Shown: piece after piece, positions 43,691 through 55,730 of the stretch
How positions within the stretch are numbered: position 1 is the stretch's first letter
Layout: each line of letters begins with the position of its first letter
NCBI GenBank assembly: GCA_948567375.1
Contig: OX419756.1
Location: 63,528,552-63,592,551, forward strand
DNA length: 64,000 nucleotides
Reading direction: 5' to 3'
Source: Lunularia cruciata
Taxonomy: Eukaryota > Streptophyta > Marchantiopsida > Lunulariales > Lunulariaceae
Program-made: the position numbers and the translations under genes
The notes under the pieces: generated by a model
Seen by the model: only the letters and a program-made list of their open reading frames with translations
The model's database searches: none
What the model was told of the DNA's origin: nothing

Positions 43691-46600
43691 GCACCCTGAA
43701 GTCCAATTTGACCAAGAACAAACTTTGGACCCGAAGATGAAGGTGAAGAAGGTGAAGTTGAGAGGAGTCCTCCAGTACAATATTGTGGCCAATTTGGCAT
43801 CTACAAGTGCAGATATCACATTTAAGCAATTGGGGGAGGACAACAAGCTATACAAGAAACAACTGAGTTCAACCCTCAAGAAAGTAAGGACGATGACCAA
43901 GAAAGACTTTCCCACAATCTATCATATTGAGCAAGACGATTTGGGATCTCCCAAAGTGGATGTGGAGATCATAGGATGCATGATCACATCCATACCTATT
44001 GATTTGGGGTCAAGTGTGAATGTCATGACAAAAGAAACTACGCATTGATTGGGGTATATGACATTTGAACCAACACCCCAAATTCTGAAATTTGCAGATC
44101 AAACCAAGAGAAGGCCTTTGGGTATGCTATCAAATATTACCACAATCATTGGAGGGGTGCACTTCAAGTTAAACTACATTGTGTTGTGACCAATAGCCAA
44201 AACTAGTTACCCACTCTTGATCAGAAGACCCTAGTTGTACATTGCTGTGACAACCTGGCAAATATCACTTTTGCGGTAATCTTGTAAGTAAAGTTTGTTC
44301 CCGCAGAGATACTAGTCAGAATTGGTCAAATACTAAGCAAGGTAACAATTTCAGTTCTTCTTGGTTGTCTTTAATCTCTCAGGTAGAAACTACACCCAGA
44401 AGAGAGTAACAAGCACTGACTCACAGGCTTGTCACAAATCAACACTCCTTAATCACAACACCTTCAATTGTTTCCAAACAATCTTGATTGTGATGATTCA
44501 GGCTCTCCCAAAAATGGCACTTCACTGCAAAATGACTTTACCTCAGAATTGTGTTCCACCCCTCCACTAAAGGCATAACTTCCTCAATCAAAACTACTTC
44601 ACATCAACTTTGCACTGCACTCACAAATGTAGAATACTACCAACACTACAATTCCTCTCAGATCTGTCAAGGCATTGCTTCAATTGCACTTCACTCAGGA
44701 TCAAACACATAGAATGAAGATCAAGGTTGCGGAATCCAACATCCAACAAGCACACTGACTTGCACTTTGAAACTCTCCACACACTCACAAACACAAACAC
44801 AAACACAAAGTTGATACTCGGAATCAAGCTCAAGCAACGAGAACTACTTCACAACACTTCACTTTATCTATTCTCAGAAATAATGAGCATTGAACAACAT
44901 ATGACTACAAATGCCACTCTTAAATAGTGAAGCAATCGACAGTTATCTTCCTAATGTACCACTTCCTAAAAACTCTACAAACCTGCAGATCCAAAATGAC
45001 AATGCACCTCTTCATATCTACCTCTTGAAATCTCAAAACTGTTTCTAATCCAATCCGATGTCTACTTCTTCCTCGGCTTTTAAACCCAAATACAAAGTAA
45101 CTTCACTCACTACTACTCTATTCTCAAGTTTCACAACTACTAATTCCTCTACCAAATCTAACAATTCTCCACTCTGATCCACAATTCCTATCACAAGTAA
45201 TCCTTCTAAATCTCTATCTCCCTACCCACTCTTCTCTAAAGTGTCAAATGTCAAATCCAAAGACACCTGCACTCCTATCTCTCTTACTTCGGGTCTAACT
45301 ACTTTCAATTACTTTACTAATTCTATTGTGTCATCATCAAGAATTGTAATTGAAAGCATGGATACACTATCTACACCTTCAATTTGCAACCCACTTTCTC
45401 ATAATCACTCATGTAACTGACCAGAAGACACTTACAATCTGATTTTGCATTTCGGGTTTATTCATTAATGTTATTTTTTTTCTAATTCTATCCTATCTCC
45501 AATCAGAATTGAAATTAAAGTCATGGGAATCCTAAATATCTTCTTTCCTTACTCTTACTTCCTCTAATGCCTCTGGCAAGATTCCCAAAATCACCTTCAC
45601 TGCACTCCGAGGTCCGACTACCTCGGATTGAATTATATTTTTCTTGAGGTAAAGTCTTTAGACCCGAAGTCATGTAAACCTGAAATCCAAAGTCTAAAGT
45701 CAGTAGTCTGAAGTCCAAAGTTACATTGACCCGAAGACACCAAACTACTTTGTATATCTACTCACTAAACTTCAAATGCTTATAACTTCTTCTACAAACC
45801 TTCAAACTTTATGATTTTAATTGCAATGGAAAGCTCTAAACGAGATGCTTCCAACAAAATATAGCACATATGATTTGGACTTGTGGTCACTAAGATATAT
45901 CCCCCGCAAGAATCCCAACCTGAAACTTCCATTTCTCCTTCGGGTTTTTTTTCCTCTTCTGACACAAAGTAAGCTTCTTCAAGTTTGATCCAGTCCGAGT
46001 CCTCCTTCCTCCAATACAAAGTAGACTTCCTCATGCCTGATCAAAACACAGGTTTGCACTCATTTCTTCTCCATTTGGTTTCAATTTGGTTTTAACAAGA
46101 CACTTCTTCTTCAAAACTCGTCCAAAATGAAAAATGTGTATACCACAATTGCTCAAGTTATTGTGTATTGACACTAGCAAAAGTTAAGGTTCAAGGACAT
46201 TTTTTCCAAAGATCAAAAGCTTGTGAAAATGAGTTGGATGAAGGTTCTTCACCTTTGGGAAACAACGTTGTCTGAAGATGAAGATGAATCCAAAGATTCA
46301 TTGTCTTTGTCTTCAAGAGACTCTGAAGATGAAGTCCAAGTCAACTACTTGGAATGCTACGAGGTAGAGATTGAAGATGAAGACCCATATGACATTACCT
46401 TGGGTGAACATGACTTGGAGGAAGGAGGTTTGATTACAGTTTGACTCGGATTAAGCTGAGTAAGCCATGTTGAAGGAGTCATCAACCTCAATGACTGTCA
46501 AGATGTTGTCTTGATCAAAGGAAAAGTTTTGAAAATTTTGAAGATAGTCACTTTGGAGGAGTTGGCAGGATACACTACTTTTTTTAATAGAATTCCAGTA

Positions 46601-47182
46601 TGTATTTGCCTGGTCTATTGATCAAATGTGGGGTATTCCACAAGAATTTGGAGAACACCAAATTGATCTTGTTGAAGGTGTAGTTCCGGTTTGACAAAGA
46701 CAATACCGCATGAACCCAAAGTACTCACTCTTGGTTAAAGATGAAATCAATAAGTATATAGGGGCCAAGATAATTTTTCTTGTCTAAAGTAGTGAGTGGG
46801 TTTCTCACATAGTCATGTTTGAAGAAGAAGACAGGGAAGCTTTGAGTGTGCCAAGATTTGTGCAAATTAAATGCAGTTCCAAGGAAGGATCATCATCCCT
46901 TGCCATTTACCGATACCATTCTAGACCAAGTAGCTGGTCATCCTTGTTAAAATTTCCTCTATGGATTTTTAAGGTATAATCAAGTATCCATCTTAGAAGA
47001 AGATAAGGATAAAATTACATGTACTACCGATTGGGGCACTTATGCTTACAATCAAATGCCCTTTAGGTTGTGTAATGCTTCCGCTACTTTCCAGCGGATG
47101 ATGAATGCAATCCTCAAGGACTTTTTGTGCAAATTTTTGGAGGTCTTCATTAATGTTTTTTGTGTGTTTGGGCAAAGAGAAA
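43691..47182 (+). pseudogene. A5 protease and RT (split by a solo LTR, RT active site lost)
   Basis: Protease IPIDLGSSVNVM near 43996-44031, with TGA at 44046-44048. A solo LTR (44246-46147) separates this from the continuation at 46148. The acidic Ser-rich spacer (46270-46340) and pre-RT region (EEGGLITV, 46420) are readable. The RT palm has SAT FQRMMNAI near 47085 and then FINVFCVFG near 47147-47173, so both catalytic Asp of the DD box are replaced (Asn and Val). The sequence stops at 47182 where another LTR begins, so thumb, RNase H and integrase are absent. Confidence 0.83.
44246..46147 (-). repeat. Solo LTR of family A, short form (1902 bp)
   Basis: Inverted relative to A5: TGTGACAACC at 44246 and TACCACA at 46147. 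The target duplication ATTGC flanks it (44241-44245 and 46148-46152), and the protease reading of A5 resumes on the far side, confirming insertion into A5. The start end reads TGTGGTATACACA. Confidence 0.93.
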
Positions 47183-48622
47183 TGTGACAACTCGGCAAAT
47201 ATAACTTTTGCGGTAATCAAGTAAGTAAAGTTTGTTCCCGCATTGATACGATTCAGAATTGGTCAAATACAAAGCAAAGTAACAATTTAGTACTTCTTGA
47301 TTTTGTCTTCAATCTCTTAGGTAGCAATTGCACCCAAAAGAGAGTAACAAGCACTGACTTACAATCTTGTTACAAATTAACACTTCTAAATCACAACTCC
47401 ATCAAATCTTTCCAAACAATCTTGATTGTGATAATTCAAGCACTACCAAAAATGGCACTTCATTGCAAAATGACTTTGCCTTAGAAATGTATTCCACCTC
47501 TCCATTGAAGGCACAACTTCCTCAATCAAAATTGCTTCACATCAACTTTGCGCTGCACTCACAAATGCAAAATACTACCAACACTACACTTCCTCTCAGA
47601 TCTCTCAAGGCATTGCTCCGATTTCACTTCACTTAGGATCAAACACATAGAATGAAGATCAAGGTTGTGGAATCTAACATCAAACAAACACATTGATTTG
47701 CAGTTTAGAATTCTCCAAATACTCACAAACACAAACACAATGTTGATACTCAGAATTAAGCTTAAACAACAAGCACTGCTTCACAACACTTTGCTTTATC
47801 TATTCTCAAAAATTAGGAGCACTGAACAACATATGATTATAAATGCCACTCTTAAATAGTGAAGCAATAACAATTGCTAACAACTATACCATTCTACAAC
47901 TTTTCTAACCTGTAGATCCAAAATGACAATGCACCTCTTCATATTTACCACTTCAAACCTCAAATCTGTTACTACTCTGATCCAATGTCTACTTCTTTGG
48001 CTTCCAATCATGAAGTAACTTCATTCACTACTCTATCCTTGGATTTCACAACTCCTACTTTCTCTACCAATTCTAACACTTCTTCTCCTTGATCTACGAT
48101 TCCTATCATAGGTAACCTGTCTAAATCTCTATCTCCCAACCCACTCTTCTCTAACATCTCCAATGGTAATTCCAAAGATATCTACACTCCTATGTTGTCT
48201 ACTTTGGGTATTGTTCTCACATCTTTTTGAAGTTTATCTATCTCCAGCTTCACTAAATCTAATCTAATCATGATATTATTTGCTACTTCTAATATCTTCC
48301 TATCAACACTAGTTTTGAGACTAATAAGAAAGGCATTCAAATCTTCATCCTTTGCATTTCTCCTCCTCATCTCCTGCACTCTAAAACTCATGCAGTCTTG
48401 TTTCTACAATTTGCATGCTGGCTTCTGTACTCAACATTGCATTTATCCTCATCACAATCTCCTTCAATGGCTCAAGTCTCATTTCTCTCTCATGTTCTTG
48501 ATTTGCAAGCCAATCACATTGCCATTTCTGCCACATTGCCAATCACATTGCCACATTGCTATTGATCACATTGCCAGTTCTGCCTCAAACTTGGCTTTCA
48601 TTGTTTCCTTCTCCTTCAACAC
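47183..48622 (-). repeat. Family A LTR, long form, 3' part
   Basis: Begins TGTGACAACTCGGC at 47183 and runs through the shared 3' sequence into the LTR ORF's coiled-coil region (about 48180-48620, minus strand: MRRRNAKDEDLNAFL, IMIRLDLVKLEIDKLQKD). Cut at 48622 by the B3 5' LTR; the rest should lie beyond B3, outside the window. Around 48510-48590 it holds repeated CACATTGCC-type short blocks not seen in sister LTRs. Confidence 0.85.
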
Positions 48623-49300
48623 TGTAACACCCAGTTGTGCATGTGTGTGGTATTGTGATATTTAGCTTGGTATTACAAGTACTTGAGAGATATTATTTAT
48701 ATAGAAATAAATGATGGTTCTACATAAGTCATGATTAGCTAAAGTTAGTCATAGCTAAGATAGTGGGAACCTTGCTTTAGAGGAAGTGGAAAGATAAGCA
48801 CCACTATTTGGATTCTAGTGTGTTGACTTGGTATTATTCCTAGGTGTTTGGCTTTGAGGAGAGAGTTGAGAACTCTTGGGCCCGCAAGCCTTTTTTTTGG
48901 ATTCTTCTTTAGTCCAAGAATAGCCCATGTGAAGGAATCCTTGACTTAGTGGTTGGGTCAAGATAAGACCACATGCTTAGGAGAATATGCCCATGTGAAT
49001 GGATATTCCTTTCTACTTTTTGACTTTACTTGACTTTTAGTCTAGTAACTTGAGTTACTATGGTAATTAGTAACTTTGGTGCATAACTATTTCATAAGGA
49101 TATAAAAAAGGGGTGAGGAAGTACTCATCATCCTTTCATTTGCAACTATCTCTCTCTCATTGAGTTCTCTATTGAGCAATGTCTTGAGTCTTGGAGTGTT
49201 AGCCTTGGAAGAGTATGATGGAGTTGGGGTTCCTTGCCTTCTTAGTCCATGGTGCACTACCATAATAGCCAATAGAGGTTCATCTTGAGTGAGAGATAGG

Positions 49301-51355
49301 TGTGACAACCCGGCAAATATCACTTTTGCGGTAATCGGGTAAGTAGAGTTTGTTCCCGCAGAGATACGATCCAGAATTGGTCAAATACGAAGTCAAAAGT
49401 CACAATTACAGTTCTTCTTGATGGCTTCTTTAATCTCTCAGGTAGAAACAACACCCAGAAGAGAGTAACAATGTCACAATCTTGACAACTTGTCACGAAT
49501 ACACACACATAATCACAACATAGTCAATTCTGTCCAAATAACTCTTGATTGTGATGATTCAGATTCTCCCAAAGACGGCACTTTACTGTGAAGACCAATT
49601 TTGCCTCAGAATTGTGTTCCACCCCTCCACTAAAGGCACAACTTCCTTGATCAAAATTGCTTCACATCAACTTCGTACTGCACTCACCAATGCAGAATAC
49701 TAACAACACTACAATTCCTCTCAGATCTGTCAAGGCATTGCTCCGATGCACTTCACTCAGGATGAAGATCAAGGCTGCAGATTCCAACATCCACAAGCAC
49801 ATTGACTTGCACTTCAGAATTCTCCACACACTCACAAACACAAACCCAAAATTGACAATAGGAATTAAGCTTAAGTGACGAGTATTGAGAACCGCACTTC
49901 ACTTTATCTATCTTCAGAAATTTGAATACTGAATAACATTGTACTGCAAATGCTCCCCTTAAATACCAAAGCAAACGGCAGATTTGCCTACCTAGGCACC
50001 ACTTCCGAACATCTTTTCCTACCTACAGATCCTAAATGATAGTCAATCTCTTCATATCTGACTCTTCCTATCTCAAAATCGATACTTATCCCGATCCGAT
50101 GACTACCTCATCATCGGCTTCCAAACCCAATGATCTTCCTATTTTTTCACCTTCTTTAGGTATGGCTTATTCTACCAAATCCTTTACTAATTCTACGACT
50201 TCTGCACTAAGAACTATAATTGCACTAAGGAGTGACTTATCTAACTCATTATCTCCTGACCCACTTTTCTCTAATGTGTCAATTAGCAAGTCCGATGACA
50301 CCTGTACTCCTACTTCTACAACATCGGGTCTAATTACAATCAATTCCTTTGCTAATTCTACTATATCCTCATCACAAATTGTAATTGAAAGCATGGGTAC
50401 ACTATCTACACCTTCAATTTGTAACCCACTTTCCTCTAATCACTCATGTTATTGACCCAAAGTCACTTACAATCTGATCTTGCACTTCGGATTTATTCAC
50501 TATTGCTACTTCTCCTTCAATTCTTGTTCCATCTTCAATTGGAATTGAAATTGATGTCATGGGTATCCTAGCTATCTATTCTTTCTCTATCCTAATTCTC
50601 TCTAATGCCTCTGGCAAGATTCCCAAAGTCATCTTCATTGCACTTCGAGGTCCGACTATCTCAGATACAATCATCTTCGTCTTGAGTTGAAGAAGCTTCT
50701 AACCCGAAGTTGTGTAAACCTGAAGTCCAAAGTCCGAAGTCCAAAGTCTGAAGTCCAAAGACTCAAAGTCTGAAGTCCAAAGACGCCAACCCAAAGTCCG
50801 AAGATGCCAACTCAAAGTCCAAAGATGCCAACCCGAAGTCCGAAGATGCCAACCCAAAGTCCGGAGGAGCCTACCCAAAGTCTGAAGATGCCTACCCAAA
50901 GTCCGAAGATGCCTACCCAAAGTCCAAAGATGCCAACCCGAAGTCCGAAGATGCCAACCCGAAGTCCGAAGATGCCAACCTGAAGTGCAAAGACGCCAAC
51001 CCAAAACTTTAAATACTTGTAACTTCTTCTACAAACCTCCAAACTTTGCGATTTTGGTAGCAATGGAAAGCCTTAAATGAGACGCTTCCAACACGATATA
51101 GCATGCTTGATTTGGACTTGGGAACATTGAAATATAGCCCCCACAAGAATCTCAACCTGTAACTTTCATTCCTCCTTCGGGTCCGCCCTCTTTCAATCTT
51201 GGCTAAATCCGTCTTCATTTGTCACAAAGTCGACTTCTTTGGGATTGATCAAAATACAAATTTCCTCTCATTTCTTCTCCATTTGGTTTCAATTTGGTTT
51301 CAGCAAGGCACTTCTTCTTCAAAACTCGTCCAAAATGAAAAATGTGGGTACCACA
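49301..51355 (-). repeat. Solo LTR of family A, short form with minisatellite (2055 bp)
   Basis: TGTGACAACCCGGC at 49301 and TACCACA at 51355. Target duplication ATAGG / ACAGG (49296-49300 and 51356-51360); B1 has ACAGG at the intact site, so one base has changed on the left. It is longer than other short forms because of a 21-bp repeat array. Confidence 0.92.
50781..51007. repeat. 21-bp minisatellite inside a solo LTR
   Basis: About 10-11 head-to-tail units of the type GATGCCAACCCRAAGTCCGA (one base shorter than the full 21-mer), with A/G and C/T variants. Because 21 is a multiple of three, the minus strand translates to a repeated 7-residue pattern; I regard that as incidental. Confidence 0.9.
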
Positions 51356-51374
51356 ACAGGCCGGCTCACATTTT

Positions 51375-51392
51375 TGGTTCCGTTGCCGGGAC
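51375..51392 (+). promoter_or_regulatory. B3 primer-binding site
   Basis: TGGTTCCGTTGCCGGGAC, identical to B1 12608-12625 and 4 bases after the restored LTR end. Confidence 0.7.
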
Positions 51393-51411
51393 CTCTCTAG
51401 AAGGCAAGGTA

Positions 51412-51582
51412 ATGTTCCGCGTTCAATTTTACATTAGGCAGAAGGAGGCTATGAGAGCTCACTTGGAGAGAACATTAGGAGAGGAGAGGGCTGAACTTAT
51501 GTTAGAGAACCAAGATCCATTTGTATACTCTATCATTCATTATGATATCTTTGAGGTGATTTTGTACATCTTGTACACATGA
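51412..51582 (+). CDS. Small conserved leader ORF of B3 (56 aa)
   Basis: Same length as 12645-12815 in B1, with a few replacements in the last third (Val to Ile twice, Pro to Ser). Survival of an open frame in a copy whose gag-pol has decayed is mild evidence for past constraint; the peptide has no recognised family. Confidence 0.38.
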   Translation: MFRVQFYIRQKEAMRAHLERTLGEERAELMLENQDPFVYSIIHYDIFEVILYILYT

Positions 51583-52231
51583 GAAGAATTGGAGAGATTG
51601 TGTGAGATGGATTGCAGATTTTGGGGATTAAGGTGATTTTGGGCAAAATCTCAAGTTTGAGATCTGGACTTGAAATTTCTACACATGATAGCTTGGGTTA
51701 TCTTTCAGTTAGCACACTTAAAATTATTGTGAAAGCTACTATGCACAAAAGGCTAGAAATTTTGAAAGTTGATAGGGTAAAGTGCTCCCGCAACTACATG
51801 CTCTTTGGAAAATTGTCCAAAGTCTGCCATTTCTTCAATTTTTAGTGAATTGTCATGAAAATTTCCAAGAAAATTCAGTGCATTGTATTCTACTTGCTTC
51901 TACAAAAATAAGAGAGAGAGATCTTTCTTGCACAGGGAGTTATGAGCTTTTGAAGTGAGGGGGGTGGTTTTCAGACCAAATCTGAAATATGTGTGCTGAA
52001 TAGAAATGTGTGTAGGCCAAATGGCTCAATAAAAAGATCTGAAATTTTGCAAGAAGGGATGCCCTAGAGTTGTGATCAAGTGTGAAAAATTTCAAAGGAC
52101 TGTCACATATTGGCTGGGAGATTTGAGAGACATTGTGAGGAAGGGTCAATTCTACAAAGTGGAGATCTCATGGATGAGGAGTTTGAGAGCAACAAAAAGC
52201 ATGTTTGAGTGTTTAGATTCATCTTGGGAAC

Positions 52232-52705
52232 ATGGAGGGTCATCAAGAGTGGAAATTGAGATTATGCAAGGTTCCCCAAGGGTTTGAGGTGATTGTAGGG
52301 GTGGATTTGAGGAAAAGAGACTTTACAATAGAATTTGAAGTGAGTGTTGAGAGGATCCAAAAACCTACACCACTTGGAGGAAAGAGTGAGTCTAAGTGCT
52401 TTCTATGTAGAGAGATGGGACATAAGGCAAGTTCATGTCCATTGACCTTTGAGAGCAAGAGATTAAGGGAAAGGAGAGGCTTACTTGACTTGGGTTTGCA
52501 TGTTCGACCTTCTTCACCAAGATTGGGAGGGAGAAGATCTAAGACCAAGGAGTTGTGTGAGGTTTGTGGAGTGGAAGGACTTCCAAAAAGACATGAGTGT
52601 AGTGGAGTAAAAGCATTTTTGGAGACTTTGGTGAAAGACCTTGGAGAGAGTCTTAGTACAGCTATAGAAATACTACCACCTTCATCAGCTAGTTTTCAAG
52701 ATTAG
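52232..52705 (+). CDS. B3 leader ORF with two zinc-binding motifs (157 aa)
   Basis: Full-length homologue of 13464-13937: MEGHQEWKLRLCKVPQGFEV start, CFLCREMGHKASSC knuckle (Gly-Glu-Lys changed to Arg-Glu-Met, Cys and His kept), and CEVCGVEGLPKRHEC. It is open from ATG to TAG while the gag-pol behind it is broken several times, so this frame has been hit less or is short enough to have escaped. The element as a whole is defective, so expression is uncertain. Confidence 0.6.
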   Translation: MEGHQEWKLRLCKVPQGFEVIVGVDLRKRDFTIEFEVSVERIQKPTPLGGKSESKCFLCREMGHKASSCPLTFESKRLRERRGLLDLGLHVRPSSPRLGGRRSKTKELCEVCGVEGLPKRHECSGVKAFLETLVKDLGESLSTAIEILPPSSASFQD

Positions 52706-55700
52706 TGATGGAAATAATCTTTCAACTTATGGATAAACTATCCATGAGAGTTAGATTGATATGCATTCTAGGATTTGATGTTGCTATAGAAATCTTGGAG
52801 CAACCTGAACCTTTTTTGTTCCCTAGAGTGGATTACTCTCAAATGGTGTTACTCATGTATATACTCTATTAGTAAAAGAGTGAGAGAAAAGAAAAAGAAA
52901 AAGAAAAAGAAAAAAAATTGAGAGAAAGAAAGATAATGAGGGGTTAAGATGGGGAAACTTCCAGTTTTCTTTGGCAAGGATGGAGAAGATGTGGAGGCCT
53001 TTATGAGAGACTTCAAGAGAGTTTGCATGGGAAACAATGAGAGGAGGAAGAATGAGTGGGCATCATTATTACCAAATTTCTTTGAGGATGCAGCACTTAC
53101 ATGGTATGAGTCAGAATACCAAAAGAGAGAGGAGAGATGGGGAAGAGGAGTCTTGGGAGACTTTGACTTCAGCACTCATTGAGAACTTTCTTCCTGATGA
53201 GAGTTATGAGAGATTGATGAGAGAGGTTACATTTCTCAAGCAAGGAGATGGAGAGAAAGTGAGAGTCTATGTGGAAAGAGTGGAAAAGTTAGAGTCCAAA
53301 TTTTGCATAGTGTTGAGGAAGAGTGGAGATGATGTGGACACTTCTATGATTGGCATAGGGGCCATGCTCACCAATAATTTTGTGGGAGGATTGAGACCAC
53401 AAATTAGAAGCAAGGTGAGATATGAGAAACCTTCTTCCAAGGTTGAAGCTATCAAGATTGCAATTCGTATGGAGGAGAGTTTGGAAGGGGATGAGAGTGA
53501 TTTGGTGGTGAAGGAGGTTGTGCATCCTCCTCAAAGCTACAAGTATGATGGAAGTTATGATACTTTGGTGGCAAGGGTTGCACCACAAGTAGTAGTTGGT
53601 CCAATTCTTGCACCTCCACCAAAGGATCCACTTCAAACCATCAAAGAACAACTTGCAGATCTCAAGATCAATGTGGTGCAACTATGGGAGAAGAGAGAGG
53701 TGGATCAGAATGTAGGGAGAGAGCCTAGGAGTTATGAAAACTATCCATATAGAGGAGGCCAATCAGCCAACAATTTCAATGATAGAAATTGTTTTGGTTG
53801 TGGAAGAAGAGGCCATATCCAAAGGAATTGCCCAAATTCCACTTACCATGGAGGAAGGGGTTATGAGGGAGCCAATAGAGGGAAAGAGGGAGGTAGTGAA
53901 ACCCAAGTGGCTCCTAATCCCAACAAAGGTAAGGAGATAACATCCATAGATGTGGTTGAGAGCAAGTTTGAGAAAGGAGAGTGCTCAAACTCCAAGGGTC
54001 TTAATTTGGAGCTTTTGGCACAAGAGAAGAAGAGAGCTCGTTTTGCAGAGGATGTTCATTCTTCTCGAGGATTTACTCCAAGCAAGGATACTTCTATGTC
54101 TACTAGGAGCACTCACACCTCAACACCATCAACAACAAAGACTACAAGGAAGAAGTTGGGAATGGAGGATTTCTTGATCTCAAAGCAACAATGGAACTAC
54201 AATGTGTTGGAGGATGTTGGTAGTCACAAGGCTAACATCATAGTGGGCCAATTGATTGCTTTGAACTCTACCTTGAGAAAAGAGCTTAGAGGTGGTTTGA
54301 GTTCTACAAGGAGCAAGAGGAAAAAGAAGGCAAAAGCTCCAATATCAATGGGGTGGTGGATGCCAAGCCAGTACCATGGGAAGCTTGTGAATATGCCTCC
54401 AAGATTGATGTGAGAGTGAATGGTCACAACATCAAGGATGCATTGGTTGATGGAAGATCAGCAGTAAATGCCATGTTAGAAAGGTTGATGAAGATGTTGG
54501 GTATGATACCCTCAAGACCTTCAACATTTGTGGTAAGCATGTCAAACAAGCAACAAGTTCAACCACTAGGGATGATGGATAAAGTGGTAGTTTCAGTTAT
54601 GGGAGTTCAAAATCTCATGACTTTCCAAGTCTTGAAGGATTCAAGCTATGACTTACTTCTTGGAAGGCCATGGTTGAGAGCAACATGCACAATTGATAGA
54701 TGGCATAAAGGGTACTTGAGCATTGGGCCATCAAGCCATAGGGTCACAATTCCTATGACTAATACCACCAACACTTCACATTCAGATACACCATCTTCTG
54801 ATTATTGGAAATCAGATTCTGAAGAAAGAGCTTCAGGTGTGGACATAAGCATGGAAGAAGAGACTTCCACGGAGGAGGATGAATCTGAATCTGATTCAAA
54901 TGTGTATCCTTTGTGTGTTATGGATTTTGCACCTTAGCCAGAGGTTTTGAAGGATCCAGATAAATCACCATTGACACTTGAGGAGGTAGAGAGAAGGTTA
55001 GCTACCCTCAAGTATGGCCCAAATGTTACCAAGGAGGAGAAGGTGAGATTTGAGGAGATTTTCTGCAAGTACATCCATTTTTTTGCTTTCAGTTACAAGG
55101 ATTTGAAGGAAGTCACCTTGGAGGAGCACAAGATAGAGGTGGAGTCACATGCAAGACCAATCTGCCAAAAACAACATCGCATTAGCCCACCAATATCTTT
55201 GGTTGTGAAGGAGAAGATTGATAAGCTCAAGGAGGCTAGATTTATCTTTGAGGTAGAGAATTCATAATGGGTGAGACAAATGCATCACTCAACCTAGAGA
55301 AGTGCATTTTTGGATGTGAAGAAGGTCTAATTTTGGGGCACATCATCTCCAAGGATGGAATAGCAGTTGATCCTAAGAAGGTGAGGAAAATCTCAGACCT
55401 TCCATTCCCTTCAAGCTTGACAAATTTATGCCAATTCTTGGGGATGGTTGGATACTACAGGAGATTCATCTTCTCATTTTCCAACAAGGCTGATGCATTG
55501 ACCATCTACATGAAGAAGGGTGTAGATTACATGGTGATTTTGGAGGACAAGGAGGCTCTCAAAGCTTTTGAGGAGCTCAAGCAATCCCTTGTTGTAGCTC
55601 CAATTCTTGCTAAACCTGATTGGAGTAAGCCTTTCATCCTCTACACTGATGCCTTTAATGTAGCTGTAGGATGCACTCTTAGTCAATTAGACCAAGATAG

Positions 55701-55730
55701 GCATGATCATCCAATAGCTTATGCTACTAG

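Larger units (their letters stand above)
48623..51370 (+). repeat. B3 5' LTR, split by a solo family A LTR (688 bp net)
   Basis: 48623-49300 plus 51361-51370, with 51356-51360 being the duplicated target. Starts TGTAACACCC and ends CCGGCTCACA. The insertion lies 10 bases from the LTR end, so only the last 10 bases and PBS follow it. Includes the 13-bp segment that B1 lacks. Confidence 0.9.

Noticed and set aside
50699-51063. Minus-strand open frames with a repeated Trp/Leu/Gly/Thr heptapeptide pattern
   Set aside because: They are translations of the 21-bp minisatellite; the unit length is a multiple of three, which keeps frames open without coding selection.
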